Notes: generated from the letters alone by a model not told the origin. A stretch of 9,478 nucleotides of DNA from Candidatus Iainarchaeum sp. (GCA_026397035.1 JAPLVQ010000173.1:692-10169); one strand, 5' to 3'; positions 1 to 6,756 are shown, counted from the first letter of the stretch. Translations and numbers: made by a program.

Positions 1-1349
1 GCTTCAACTTGTTTTCTATAATAACTAAACCCGCCGCCGCCAGTTGATGTAACACTATTCCCTGCCGACCAGCCATTAAAAAGGATATTATAATATTCAT
101 TATCAGAAATCAAATGCAAACAACCAGGAACACCGAGCCTTTCAGGTGGATAACCTTCCACAGCATCTACCCATTTTGAAAAACTTGAAACATCAGCACA
201 ATACCCGCTAAAAGACCACTCAGTATCACCCGGATTGCCATAAGGGTCCTCTTCATCATACCCCGCTTCAGTCACAGAATTATACAATCCTTTAATATTC
301 CCGCGCGTAATACACACCTTTGGGGTAATGCAATCCTTCGCAGCATCCCCAGTGGCATAATCAGCCTTAGAAAAATAATTATAATCAACCGGAGGCTGCC
401 ACTGAATAATACTATCCGCTCTCTGCCTAGTATAACTAAATCCCCCGCCTGCATTATGCCCGGTCCAACTGGTAAAATTAATATCATAATACTCATCATC
501 AGAAATCAAATGCAAACATGCAGGAACGCCAAGAACTTCAGGGGGAGAACTCTGCATATAACGCCTCACTGCAGCTATCCATCCAGCAAACAACAAACCG
601 TTCTCGCATACACCCCCAAAATACCACTCGGTATCGCCGGGATTGCTGGTATAACCCTCATCAGTCACCGAATTATACAACCCTTCCTTATCCCCTCTTG
701 TAATACACACATTAGCAGTAATACAATCCTTGGCGCTATTACCCGTAGCATAATCAGCTTTTGTAAACTCAACTCCCCCCACATTAGAATCTCCTCCATC
801 ACTGCCCTCCTCAACAGTCCCATTCCCGCATCCAGTCCCGCACGCCTCAACAGAAATACCTATTGGAGAAACAGTACTAACACAATTAATCAAAACATTG
901 CCATAATTAAGACTCTTCTCCAAACCATTTTCAGACATATAACGAACAACAACAGAATACTCCTTCTTGTCGCCAGTACAAGCGGCTACCCCGTTTAACA
1001 CAAAGGATTTTTTATCCCCAACAGCAAGGTAATTATTAAAATTATAATCTGTTTCATTAATAGTAATTTTTGTAACAGTAGCTCTTTCTCCTAAATTATT
1101 CTGAAAAATAAACAATAAATTTCCATCCTCCCCAGCAACACTATCACCAACACCAATACCCGCGGTTTTCAAAGAAACATTTTGGGAATTAGAACTAACA
1201 CTAGAAACAGTATTAGTTTGATTACTTACCAGGCTGACAACAATAAGCGAAACCACAACCACAACAGCAACAATCATTATATACTCAATGGTACCCTGAC
1301 CGCGGGAATCGAAAAATCGTTTGCTAAAAAAATTATCCAAAAAAAACAC
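1..1349 (-). CDS. Class III signal peptide (pilin-like) surface protein with tandem LHLISD/GGGFSY modules, 3' end cut by window
   Basis: The frame stays open from a GTG at 1349 to the left edge (at least 449 codons, C-terminus missing). Near the N-terminus the sequence SRGQGTIEYIMI is followed by a Val/Ile-rich helix. This fits the archaeal class III signal peptide (Q-x-S/T-x-E-x-x-x), normally cut just before the Gln by an EppA/FlaK-type peptidase and used by pilins and related surface proteins. After about 120 residues of beta-rich, Asn/Ser-rich sequence come two copies of one module (about 770-420 and 385-15), each with CIT..VCITRG, GDTEW, GVP(A/G)CLHLISD and GGG(G)FSY. Each module has four Cys, consistent with disulfides outside the cell. 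The start is uncertain: TTG at 1355 and TTG at 1340 are in frame, and TTG 1340 would give a shorter, more typical leader. The module's function is unknown to me; adhesion or surface display is an inference. The same module occurs twice in the next gene upstream. Confidence 0.85.
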   Translation of the reverse strand, partial: MFFLDNFFSKRFFDSRGQGTIEYIMIVAVVVVVSLIVVSLVSNQTNTVSSVSSNSQNVSLKTAGIGVGDSVAGEDGNLLFIFQNNLGERATVTKITINETDYNFNNYLAVGDKKSFVLNGVAACTGDKKEYSVVVRYMSENGLEKSLNYGNVLINCVSTVSPIGISVEACGTGCGNGTVEEGSDGGDSNVGGVEFTKADYATGNSAKDCITANVCITRGDKEGLYNSVTDEGYTSNPGDTEWYFGGVCENGLLFAGWIAAVRRYMQSSPPEVLGVPACLHLISDDEYYDINFTSWTGHNAGGGFSYTRQRADSIIQWQPPVDYNYFSKADYATGDAAKDCITPKVCITRGNIKGLYNSVTEAGYDEEDPYGNPGDTEWSFSGYCADVSSFSKWVDAVEGYPPERLGVPGCLHLISDNEYYNILFNGWSAGNSVTSTGGGGFSYYRKQVE

Positions 1350-1386
1350 GACCAAATAACTCTATTAAAGACAAACACAAAAGAGC

Positions 1387-1394
1387 TATAAAAA
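1387..1394 (-). promoter_or_regulatory. TATA-like box of the pilin-like gene
   Basis: On the minus strand this reads TTTTTATA. An archaeal start site about 25 bp downstream would fall near 1365, shortly before the GTG/TTG start candidates at 1355-1340. Placement is by inspection only. Confidence 0.45.
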
Positions 1395-1410
1395 ACTTAT
1401 CCCATTCCAT

Positions 1411-1444
1411 AAAAAATCTGTTTTAAAAAAAACGGGCAAAAAAA
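1411..1444 (-). terminator. Poly-T terminator of the 629-aa gene
   Basis: Directly after the TAG stop at 1447-1445 the minus strand has three T runs of 7, 8 and 6 bases (plus-strand A runs at 1438-1444, 1425-1432 and 1411-1416). Archaeal RNA polymerase terminates at such T-rich tracts without a hairpin, so this is a convincing factor-independent terminator. It separates the gene from the next one, which has its own TATA box a few bases further on. Confidence 0.7.
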
Positions 1445-3334
1445 CTAATTCCAATCATACGACGAAGTTCTGACTCTATCATAACTAAAACCGCCGCCGG
1501 TATTCCCGCCTGACCATTGATTAAAAATAATGTTATAATACTCATCATCAGAAATCAAATGCAAACAAGCAGGAACACCAACCCTACTTGAAGGATTATT
1601 ATTCACCGCACTCACCCAAGAACTAAAGATTAACCCCCTAGCGCAATAACTTCCAAAAAACCAGTTAGTATCCGTTGGAGCCAAAGAGGAATAAGCACTT
1701 TCCAAGACAGAATTAAATAATCCTTGAGAGTTGCCTCTTGTCAAACATACACTACTAGTGATACAATCTTTTTGATTACCAAAATCCGCTTTCGAGAAAT
1801 ACACTACCCCCCAATTAACCCCGCACTTACCATTCATATCCCCAAGATTAACCCACTTATTGTTAGCCCCGCAAGTCAAATAATTCGAATCCGAACAGCT
1901 ATTTGTATCATTCAAACACTCAACACCGCAATTGCCTACAACAAGACCATTATTAGTCCAGCCATAATTATTATCACAAGTCAAATATGAATTATCATTA
2001 CAATCAGACTGACCAGCAAAACACTTTGGAAAATACCCGCAAAAACCGTTTGTACCCCCAAGATTAACCCAAGCGTGATTACTATCGCAAACTAAATAAT
2101 TTGAATCTAGGCAACTCGTTTGATTCAAATCACACGCATAATAAACCCCGCAAAAACCATTAATATCCCCGCGATTAACCCAAGAATTATTCTCGCAAAC
2201 CAAATGATTAGTTCCGGAGCAATTCACTTCCCCAGAATTGCAAACAAAAGTATTACTTCCGCTGGACGTACCCTGCAAATATGTCCTTGTACGAACGTAA
2301 CTAAAACCACCGCCCCCATTACTCCCAGTAAAACTCGTAAATTTTATGTTAAAATACATATTATCAGAAATCAAATGCAAACAAGCGGAGACATTAATGC
2401 TTCCCTGAGGGTTATTATTCACTGCATTTATCCAAGTCTTAAACGTCAACCCATTAACACAATCACCGCCAAAATACCATTCCGTATCGCTTGGAGTATT
2501 TGAAGAATACTCTCCTTCCCTGATTGAATTATACAACCCCTTAATATTCCCGCGCGCAATACACACGTTTTGAGTAATACAATCCTGTTGAACACCATAA
2601 TTTTCCCTGGTAAAATATACTGTCCCATTACTTACAGGACTAACTGTCATAACACTATCCCCGCCAACGCCAGAATAACCGCACTTCCCAATTATTTTTC
2701 CGGTATTAACCCAATGATTATCCTTGCAAATCAAATAATTCAAATCCAGACAAGTATCTTCTTTAGAAATGCACTCTATGGAATAACCGCACTTTTTATT
2801 CACTCTGCCCCGATTAACCCAAAAATGATTAATATCACAGGTAAAATACATATTGCCGTCACAGCGAATCTGACCCAAGTTACACTCCGAGTGATACCCG
2901 CAAAAACCATTAATATCCCCGCGATTAACCCAAGAATTATTTTTACAAACAATACGATTCGTTCCCAAACACTTTGCCTCCCCAACAGAGCAAACAACAA
3001 CATATTTTTGCGCGTTCAAATCTGTAGTTGAAAAATTTTGATCAAAAACATGCACATTCTCATCAGCAATGTTGCCTCCAAAATAACTATTTAATGCAAA
3101 AAAAGAATCGGTCCTAAATAAACTTGAAAAGTTATCAAACAAACCAGAAGAATTACCAAACAAACCCGAAAGATTATCAAAAAAAACTGAAGAATTACCC
3201 AAAGGGTCCGAAGAATTACCAAAAAAACCGCCGAGAAACAAAACCGCCAGAGAAATAATTAATACAAAAAAAATTACTCTAACAAGCACGCCCAATGAAA
3301 ACACCCTCTTCCCTTTGCAACCTTCAAAACACAC
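1445..3334 (-). CDS. Membrane-anchored Cys-rich mosaic surface protein (3 repeats + module + 4 repeats + module)
   Basis: A 629-residue protein. Residues 12-37 form one hydrophobic helix (signal anchor). Residues 38-85 are heptad-like repeats with NSS, NSS, NLS, NSS and NFS sequons. Seven Cys-rich repeats follow the pattern C-x6-C-x7-C-x14/15-C with a WVNxG core: three at about 115-218, four at about 365-504. Each group is followed by a module with CIT..VC(I/L)(A/T)RG, (D/N)WxFG, ACLHLISD and GGGFSY (about 238-350 and 510-623). In total 38 Cys, nearly all in regular positions, suggest a disulfide-rich extracellular protein. The GTG start at 3334 fits a leaderless transcript from the TATA box at 3356-3363. 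The modules match those of the downstream gene, so the two genes are probably paralogous by domain shuffling. I do not recognise a named family; carbohydrate or cell-surface binding is a guess. Confidence 0.88.
   Translation of the reverse strand: MCFEGCKGKRVFSLGVLVRVIFFVLIISLAVLFLGGFFGNSSDPLGNSSVFFDNLSGLFGNSSGLFDNFSSLFRTDSFFALNSYFGGNIADENVHVFDQNFSTTDLNAQKYVVVCSVGEAKCLGTNRIVCKNNSWVNRGDINGFCGYHSECNLGQIRCDGNMYFTCDINHFWVNRGRVNKKCGYSIECISKEDTCLDLNYLICKDNHWVNTGKIIGKCGYSGVGGDSVMTVSPVSNGTVYFTRENYGVQQDCITQNVCIARGNIKGLYNSIREGEYSSNTPSDTEWYFGGDCVNGLTFKTWINAVNNNPQGSINVSACLHLISDNMYFNIKFTSFTGSNGGGGFSYVRTRTYLQGTSSGSNTFVCNSGEVNCSGTNHLVCENNSWVNRGDINGFCGVYYACDLNQTSCLDSNYLVCDSNHAWVNLGGTNGFCGYFPKCFAGQSDCNDNSYLTCDNNYGWTNNGLVVGNCGVECLNDTNSCSDSNYLTCGANNKWVNLGDMNGKCGVNWGVVYFSKADFGNQKDCITSSVCLTRGNSQGLFNSVLESAYSSLAPTDTNWFFGSYCARGLIFSSWVSAVNNNPSSRVGVPACLHLISDDEYYNIIFNQWSGGNTGGGFSYDRVRTSSYDWN
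2147..2191. repeat. 45-bp perfect direct repeat, copy 1
   Basis: Identical to 2897-2941, exactly 750 bp (250 codons) away, in the same frame. It encodes the core NNSWVNRGDINGFCG of Cys-rich repeat 4 of the 629-aa protein. The exact codon multiple and silent-site identity point to duplication or gene conversion. Confidence 0.9.
2897..2941. repeat. 45-bp perfect direct repeat, copy 2
   Basis: Second copy of the repeat at 2147-2191. It encodes the same NNSWVNRGDINGFCG core in Cys-rich repeat 1 of the 629-aa protein. Confidence 0.9.
3131..3235. repeat. Degenerate 21-bp tandem repeat (5 units)
   Basis: Five units of exactly 21 bp at 3131-3151, 3152-3172, 3173-3193, 3194-3214 and 3215-3235. Each plus-strand unit begins like ATTACCAAA. 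In the 629-aa protein each unit encodes a seven-residue step of the type (L/F)F(G/D)N(S/L/F)S(G/S/V). The period keeps frame, so unit number could vary without disrupting the gene. Confidence 0.8.
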
Positions 3335-3355
3335 AAATATGCTTTTAAGAAAGAG

Positions 3356-3363
3356 TATTTATA
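3356..3363 (-). promoter_or_regulatory. TATA box of the 629-aa gene
   Basis: The minus strand reads TATAAATA, an excellent archaeal TATA box. Its centre lies about 25 bp from the GTG at 3334, so transcription would start at or next to the start codon and the mRNA would be leaderless. This supports the chosen start. Confidence 0.65.
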
Positions 3364-3419
3364 TGTTTTTGAGCATGTATTTCAAGAAGTTTTCCTAGCC
3401 CAATCGTTTTCCTAACCAA

Positions 3420-3458
3420 ATTTAATTAAAGCAAACAAAACCTAATAAAAGTTAGGTT
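3420..3458 (-). terminator. Hairpin plus T-rich tract after the NifX-like gene
   Basis: AACCTAA (3439-3445) and TTAGGTT (3452-3458) form a perfect 7-bp inverted repeat with a 6-nt loop. On the minus strand it is followed by TTTTGTTTG and more AT-rich sequence. It lies about 35 bp past the stop of the gene ending at 3494. A role in termination or 3'-end stability is inferred. Confidence 0.45.
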
Positions 3459-3493
3459 GAATCAGAAACCTGCCCAAAATAAGGCTAATTTAA

Positions 3494-4342
3494 TTACGGT
3501 CCATGTCCGATTAAAGAATTTATCCGTCCTTTTGCCTTATAGCAATTAATATCATTTGATTTCAGCGCCTGAATTAGGGAATCGCGCGGCGAATCAAGAA
3601 CTAACACAGTAATTCCTTTTGATTTAAGCAAATCAACTAGAGTGTTTGGAGTCGGGCTTATTGTCAAGTTATTTAAAATTGTTTCTTTTAAAACGCCATT
3701 TTCATAAACCAAAACAAAAGCCGCCTTTTCCCCTTTTTTGGAAACAGAGGACATACCATTACTATCTTCGGAAAGAATACCAATTTTTTTCCCTAAAGGA
3801 AGCCTATTCATTCCCTCACAATAATTAGCATCAGGACTCACATTAGCATCAAGACTTGCGTTCATATTAGCAGCAGGATTTGCTTCAGAAGAAGAAACAC
3901 TTTTTTGAGGGTTTGCGGAATTATTATCACTCCCAGGAAAAATATTACCCTGATTTGATATAACCCCTGCAAGAGAACCACTAAAAAATAGCGCAGCAAA
4001 AATAATAATTATAACCACTACAATTGCACAAATCGCCACAATTTTTTTATTAACACCATTTTTTGGCTTTGAATCAGTTACTTGGGGCATACTTTTCTTA
4101 CCCTGCACAGGAACTGCACTAATTGAATCGGATGCTGGTGCTAGGTTTGCACTAGTTGAATCAGGAACTGGCATCGGATTTATACTAACTGAATCAGATA
4201 CCTGCACTTGACTTACACCAATCGAATCAGGCGCCGGCGCAGACGCTATACTAGCCGAATCAGATGCGGGTACTTGGCTTGGCACAGAACCAGAAAAAGA
4301 GTTATTACTCTCCGCAAAAAAACCATTAATTTGCAAACCCAC
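3494..4342 (-). CDS. Single-pass membrane protein with C-terminal NifX/NifB-like (dinitrogenase Fe-Mo cofactor type) domain
   Basis: The frame has no ATG start. I chose GTG at 4342, preceded six bases upstream by GGTG and about 48 bp below a TATA box; TTG 4354 (286 aa) and GTG 4351 are alternatives. In 286-aa numbering, residues 20-90 are a low-complexity Pro/Ser/Asp/Val segment with repeated PxSDS/PxPDS motifs. Residues 104-126 are a transmembrane helix preceded by Lys residues, so the C-terminus is probably outside the cell. An Asn/Ser/Ala linker leads to residues 189-275. These run KKIGIL..., FVLVYENGVLKE, LVDLLKSKGITVLVLD and LIQALKSNDINCY, matching the order of the PF02579 fold (NifX, NifY, NifB C-terminus, MTH1175-like). 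No nif genes are nearby, so a nitrogenase role is unlikely. The family call rests on pattern recognition. Confidence 0.78.
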   Translation of the reverse strand: MGLQINGFFAESNNSFSGSVPSQVPASDSASIASAPAPDSIGVSQVQVSDSVSINPMPVPDSTSANLAPASDSISAVPVQGKKSMPQVTDSKPKNGVNKKIVAICAIVVVIIIIFAALFFSGSLAGVISNQGNIFPGSDNNSANPQKSVSSSEANPAANMNASLDANVSPDANYCEGMNRLPLGKKIGILSEDSNGMSSVSKKGEKAAFVLVYENGVLKETILNNLTISPTPNTLVDLLKSKGITVLVLDSPRDSLIQALKSNDINCYKAKGRINSLIGHGP

Positions 4343-4354
4343 TAAAAACACCAA

Positions 4355-4523
4355 CTAAACTTTAACCAATCATAAACACAATCGGCTATATAAATTTTCC
4401 ATTCTTTCAAAAAAAGCAGGCTATTTTGCAGGAACAATTAACTGCAAGCTTTATCAAAAAACTTCTCCAAAAATATACAAACCAACAACTTACTTAAAAC
4501 AACCAGTTACTTATTTAAAATAT
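4355..4523. other. Intergenic region between the NifX-like gene and the substrate-binding protein gene
   Basis: It holds the TATA box described at 4387-4394. On the minus strand there are T runs (six at 4457-4462, five at 4471-4475) that could end the upstream substrate-binding protein transcript. Two imperfect copies of ACTTA(C/T)TTAAAA occur at about 4489-4520. I see no gene here. Confidence 0.4.
4387..4394 (-). promoter_or_regulatory. TATA box of the NifX-like membrane protein gene
   Basis: The minus strand reads TTTATATA. A start site about 25 bp downstream (near 4366) leaves a short leader that contains the GGTG ribosome binding site at 4349-4352 and favours the GTG start at 4342. Confidence 0.55.
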
Positions 4524-5717
4524 TTACCCAATCTTGTAATACTTTTTCATCCCGTTTTCTATTCTTCTTTCCTTGTAATCTTCTTTAGGGATTATGGGGT
4601 CGCCGTTCTTGTCAAAGTTCCAAGTCATTACTGTCCCTTTAAAGTTCAAAAAAGGGGATTTTAGATAATCCTGAATACACTTAGTATTTTCACCACAGGA
4701 AGTGATTGCGTCTTTGAGCAAGTACACCGCATCATACATTGCGGCAGTGTAAAAGTACTCAAAAGTCGGCTCTTTATGAAACTTTTCTACATATTTTTTT
4801 AGCAATCCATTATCATCCGAATAAGGAACAACAGTAAAAGCATTGCTTGGAAAAACTCCGTCAAGCCCGTTACTTACCTCCAAATCCATTGAAGTATGGT
4901 TCCCAAGCAAAAAAACTTTATCTAAAATCCCAAGTTCATTCATTTGTTTAATTATTAATATTGAAGCGGCAGGTCCCAAAGTTGAAACAAACACTGCGTC
5001 AGGTTTATTAGAGCGAATTTGGGCAATATCTGATTTAAAGTCAGTCTCACCAGAAGCAAAGTCAAATCTTTTTGTGACTTTCCCTCCGCCAAGAACAAAT
5101 TCTTTTTCAAAATCATCCGTCCAACTCTTTGGAAAATTGCTTAACTCGGAAATAATCGCAACTGTCTTAATATTTTTTGATTTTAACGCGTGTTCTGCTT
5201 GAAGTTGAGCAGGAACTAGAGTCGGCTGATTAGCCCTAAATGAATAATCCACCCCTCGGAAAATATTTGTACTCAAGGAGCTCGCCGCGAAAATTATTAC
5301 TTTATTTGAACTAGAAACAGGCGCTACTGCAGTAGTCGCAGGAGAACAACTTGGACCAAGAATTATCTTTACTCCATCCTCTTCAATGAGTTTCTTTGCA
5401 GCTGTTAGCGCATCCTGCGCATTACACTTATCATCCTCAAGAATATATTCTATTTTCTTTCCATTAATTCCGCCGCTCGCATTAATTTCATCAATCGCAA
5501 TCTTTGCAAAATCAGCTTCCGGCTGGCCTGCAAAAGCGGTGGTGCCACTCAAAGAAAACATCCCGCCGATTTTAATTGTATTAGTTTGTGTTTGAGAAAT
5601 ATTTGAGTTAAATGCAAGATTCGAAGTGAATAATCCCCCTGATATTACTAAAAACCCAAACAATGCCAACGCTACAATCGCAAATACTCCAGCCCAAACT
5701 TTTACCCCAAATTTCAT
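4524..5717 (-). CDS. Branched-chain amino acid-type ABC transporter substrate-binding protein (LivJ/LivK-like, Peripla_BP_6)
   Basis: A 397-residue protein, normal for the family. Residues 5-29 form an uncleaved-looking hydrophobic anchor without a lipobox Cys. An Asn/Thr/Gln-rich linker leads to the type I periplasmic binding fold. IKIGGMFSLSGTTAFAG, IAIDEINASGGINGKKIEY, EDDKC, GPSCSP and a hinge near FEYFYTAAMYDAVYLLKDAI follow in the usual order. C98 and C124 match the conserved disulfide of LivJ-type proteins; C341 and C347 may form a second. It would capture an amino acid or similar small ligand outside the membrane. The start is the second of two ATGs: GGTGA at 5723-5727 sits 5 nt before it but only 2 nt before the ATG at 5720. 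No permease or ATPase gene lies in the window. Divergent from the TrmB-family regulator, which probably controls it. Confidence 0.92.
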   Translation of the reverse strand: MKFGVKVWAGVFAIVALALFGFLVISGGLFTSNLAFNSNISQTQTNTIKIGGMFSLSGTTAFAGQPEADFAKIAIDEINASGGINGKKIEYILEDDKCNAQDALTAAKKLIEEDGVKIILGPSCSPATTAVAPVSSSNKVIIFAASSLSTNIFRGVDYSFRANQPTLVPAQLQAEHALKSKNIKTVAIISELSNFPKSWTDDFEKEFVLGGGKVTKRFDFASGETDFKSDIAQIRSNKPDAVFVSTLGPAASILIIKQMNELGILDKVFLLGNHTSMDLEVSNGLDGVFPSNAFTVVPYSDDNGLLKKYVEKFHKEPTFEYFYTAAMYDAVYLLKDAITSCGENTKCIQDYLKSPFLNFKGTVMTWNFDKNGDPIIPKEDYKERRIENGMKKYYKIG

Positions 5718-5741
5718 CATACTCACCAAGTAACTCTCAAC

Positions 5742-5806
5742 CCCAAAGTATTTACCTGTTTGTCGTCACTTTGTTACGACAAAAGCAAAGAAATATATAC
5801 TTTGGG
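5742..5806. promoter_or_regulatory. Nested inverted repeats in the divergent promoter (candidate TrmB-family operator)
   Basis: Inner repeat: TTTGTCGT (5759-5766) and ACGACAAA (5776-5783), a perfect 8-bp pair. Two further base matches inside it make a 25-bp near-palindrome centred at 5771. Outer repeat: CCCAAAGTAT (5742-5751) and ATACTTTGGG (5797-5806), a perfect 10-bp pair centred at 5774. Each outer arm overlaps the TATA-like box of one divergent gene: GTAAATAC at 5755-5748 for the substrate-binding protein, AAATATAT at 5791-5798 for the regulator. A symmetric site touching both promoters suggests coordinated repression or activation. Confidence 0.6.
5791..5798 (+). promoter_or_regulatory. 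TATA box of the TrmB-family regulator gene
   Basis: AAATATAT, centred about 27 bp before the ATG at 5822. The transcript would begin at or next to the start codon, so the mRNA is probably leaderless. Confidence 0.6.
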
Positions 5807-5821
5807 CGTCAAAGGATTATT

Positions 5822-6556
5822 ATGGATCTAAAATTAGTGCTTGAAGAATTCGGACTAAATAGCAAAGAAGCCGAACTATATTTAGTACTCCTAAAAAGCA
5901 ACCACTCAACAGCGGCAGAACTCTCAAAGAAAACCAGCATCTTACGCCAAAGTGTTTATGATATTTTAGACAAAATGCTTTCAAGAGGAATTATTTCCGA
6001 ATCAATAAGCGACAACACCAAAGTATTTCACGCGGCTGACCCAAAAGTGCTTCTCCAAATGCTTGAAAACAAAAGAAAACTGCTTTCTGAAGCCATGCCT
6101 GAATTTGCTGAAATAATGCAGGACTCCAAAAGCTCACAAAAAGTTCAAACATTTGTCGGGTACAAAGGGCTCAAAAGTATTTGGGATGATATGCTCGTTG
6201 TGGGAAAAGACACTTACTTCATAATTGATTACGACGTTTTTGGAAAACTATTTAAGGAACTCTTTATTCAAAACTTTATCGCAAAAAGAGTAGAAAAAGG
6301 TTTTTGGCACCATGTAATATTCACCTCAAAAACTACCCCAAAGATTTATGAAAAATCAGAACCCGCACGCCTGCGAGAGGTGAGATACTTACTAAGCCTA
6401 AACGGCTTCAAATCCACGATTTTCTTCTACGGAGAAAAAATGGGTTTCTTTACCACTGGAGTTTTACCCACAGCAATTTTGATTGAAAACAAAGAAGCGG
6501 TTGCTTCAATAAAATCAATATTCAAACTACTTTGGGAACAAAGTACGAAAGCGTAA
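5822..6556 (+). CDS. TrmB-family winged-helix transcriptional regulator
   Basis: A 244-residue protein from the ATG at 5822. Residues 1-75 are a TrmB-type winged helix (LEEFGLNSKEAELYLVLL, then TAAELSKKTSILRQSVYDILDKMLSRGIISE). A linker helix around 76-100 (LLQMLENKRKLLSEAMPEF) may dimerise. Residues 105-244 (VGYKGLKSIWDDML, YFIIDYDVF, FFYGEKMGFF, ILIENKEAVASIKSIFKLLWEQ) match the PLD-like C-terminal half found in short TrmB homologues. It is shorter than the sugar-binding TrmB of Thermococcales and lacks the extra ligand domain. The frame is open upstream to 5663, but that would run through the divergent promoter and into the neighbouring gene. The TATA box also fits 5822. Its position makes the divergent substrate-binding protein gene and its own promoter the likely targets. 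Confidence 0.9.
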   Translation: MDLKLVLEEFGLNSKEAELYLVLLKSNHSTAAELSKKTSILRQSVYDILDKMLSRGIISESISDNTKVFHAADPKVLLQMLENKRKLLSEAMPEFAEIMQDSKSSQKVQTFVGYKGLKSIWDDMLVVGKDTYFIIDYDVFGKLFKELFIQNFIAKRVEKGFWHHVIFTSKTTPKIYEKSEPARLREVRYLLSLNGFKSTIFFYGEKMGFFTTGVLPTAILIENKEAVASIKSIFKLLWEQSTKA

Positions 6557-6657
6557 CAAAAAAACTTTTTGGTGCACAGGTGATTTCTGTATCTTGATCA
6601 CCCAAAACCACGCCCTTATATTCCCCAAAAACCATTTACTTTGCCAGGTGGTACTTA

Positions 6658-6756
6658 ATGGTTAAGAAGAACGCGAGGAACAAAACAGGAAAACAAGAAA
6701 GAGTTCAGGGCAATAAACATTTCAGAAGAACGGCAACAGGCGGAAAAGGAAGCTAA
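6658..6756 (+). CDS. Possible 32-residue basic peptide, or the start of a decayed gene
   Basis: ATG at 6658 is preceded by GGTGG (6647-6651) with 6-nt spacing. A TATA-like box at 6616-6623 would place transcription start just before that site. The frame encodes 32 residues, MVKKNARNKTGKQERV..., very rich in Lys, Arg and Asn, ending at TAA 6754-6756. In the +1 frame a better-looking protein continues (EFRAINISEERQQAEKEAKE...) to a TAA at 6830-6832, but it has no start codon of its own. The expression signals with a split frame suggest either a true small basic protein or a former gene of about 57 residues broken by a frameshift. I recognise no homologue. Confidence 0.3.
   Translation: MVKKNARNKTGKQERVQGNKHFRRTATGGKGS

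Noticed and set aside
456..998. Plus-strand open frame of 180 codons
   Set aside because: It is the antisense shadow of the pilin-like gene, whose minus-strand frame has clear signal peptide and repeated modules.
2120..3031. Two long plus-strand frames inside the 629-aa gene
   Set aside because: They mirror the Cys-rich repeats on the other strand and have no promoter or recognisable domain.
1445..3334. Regularly spaced repeats that might suggest a CRISPR array
   Set aside because: The repeats are in-frame, degenerate and encode Cys-rich protein units; there are no constant repeats with unique spacers.
5663..5821. N-terminal extension of the TrmB-family gene by 53 codons
   Set aside because: It would overlap the divergent gene and its promoter; TATA spacing and the family's usual N-terminus support ATG 5822.
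6603..6680. Possible tRNA or small RNA near the GGTGG motif
   Set aside because: No cloverleaf, no TTC loop and no CCA-type end could be drawn.
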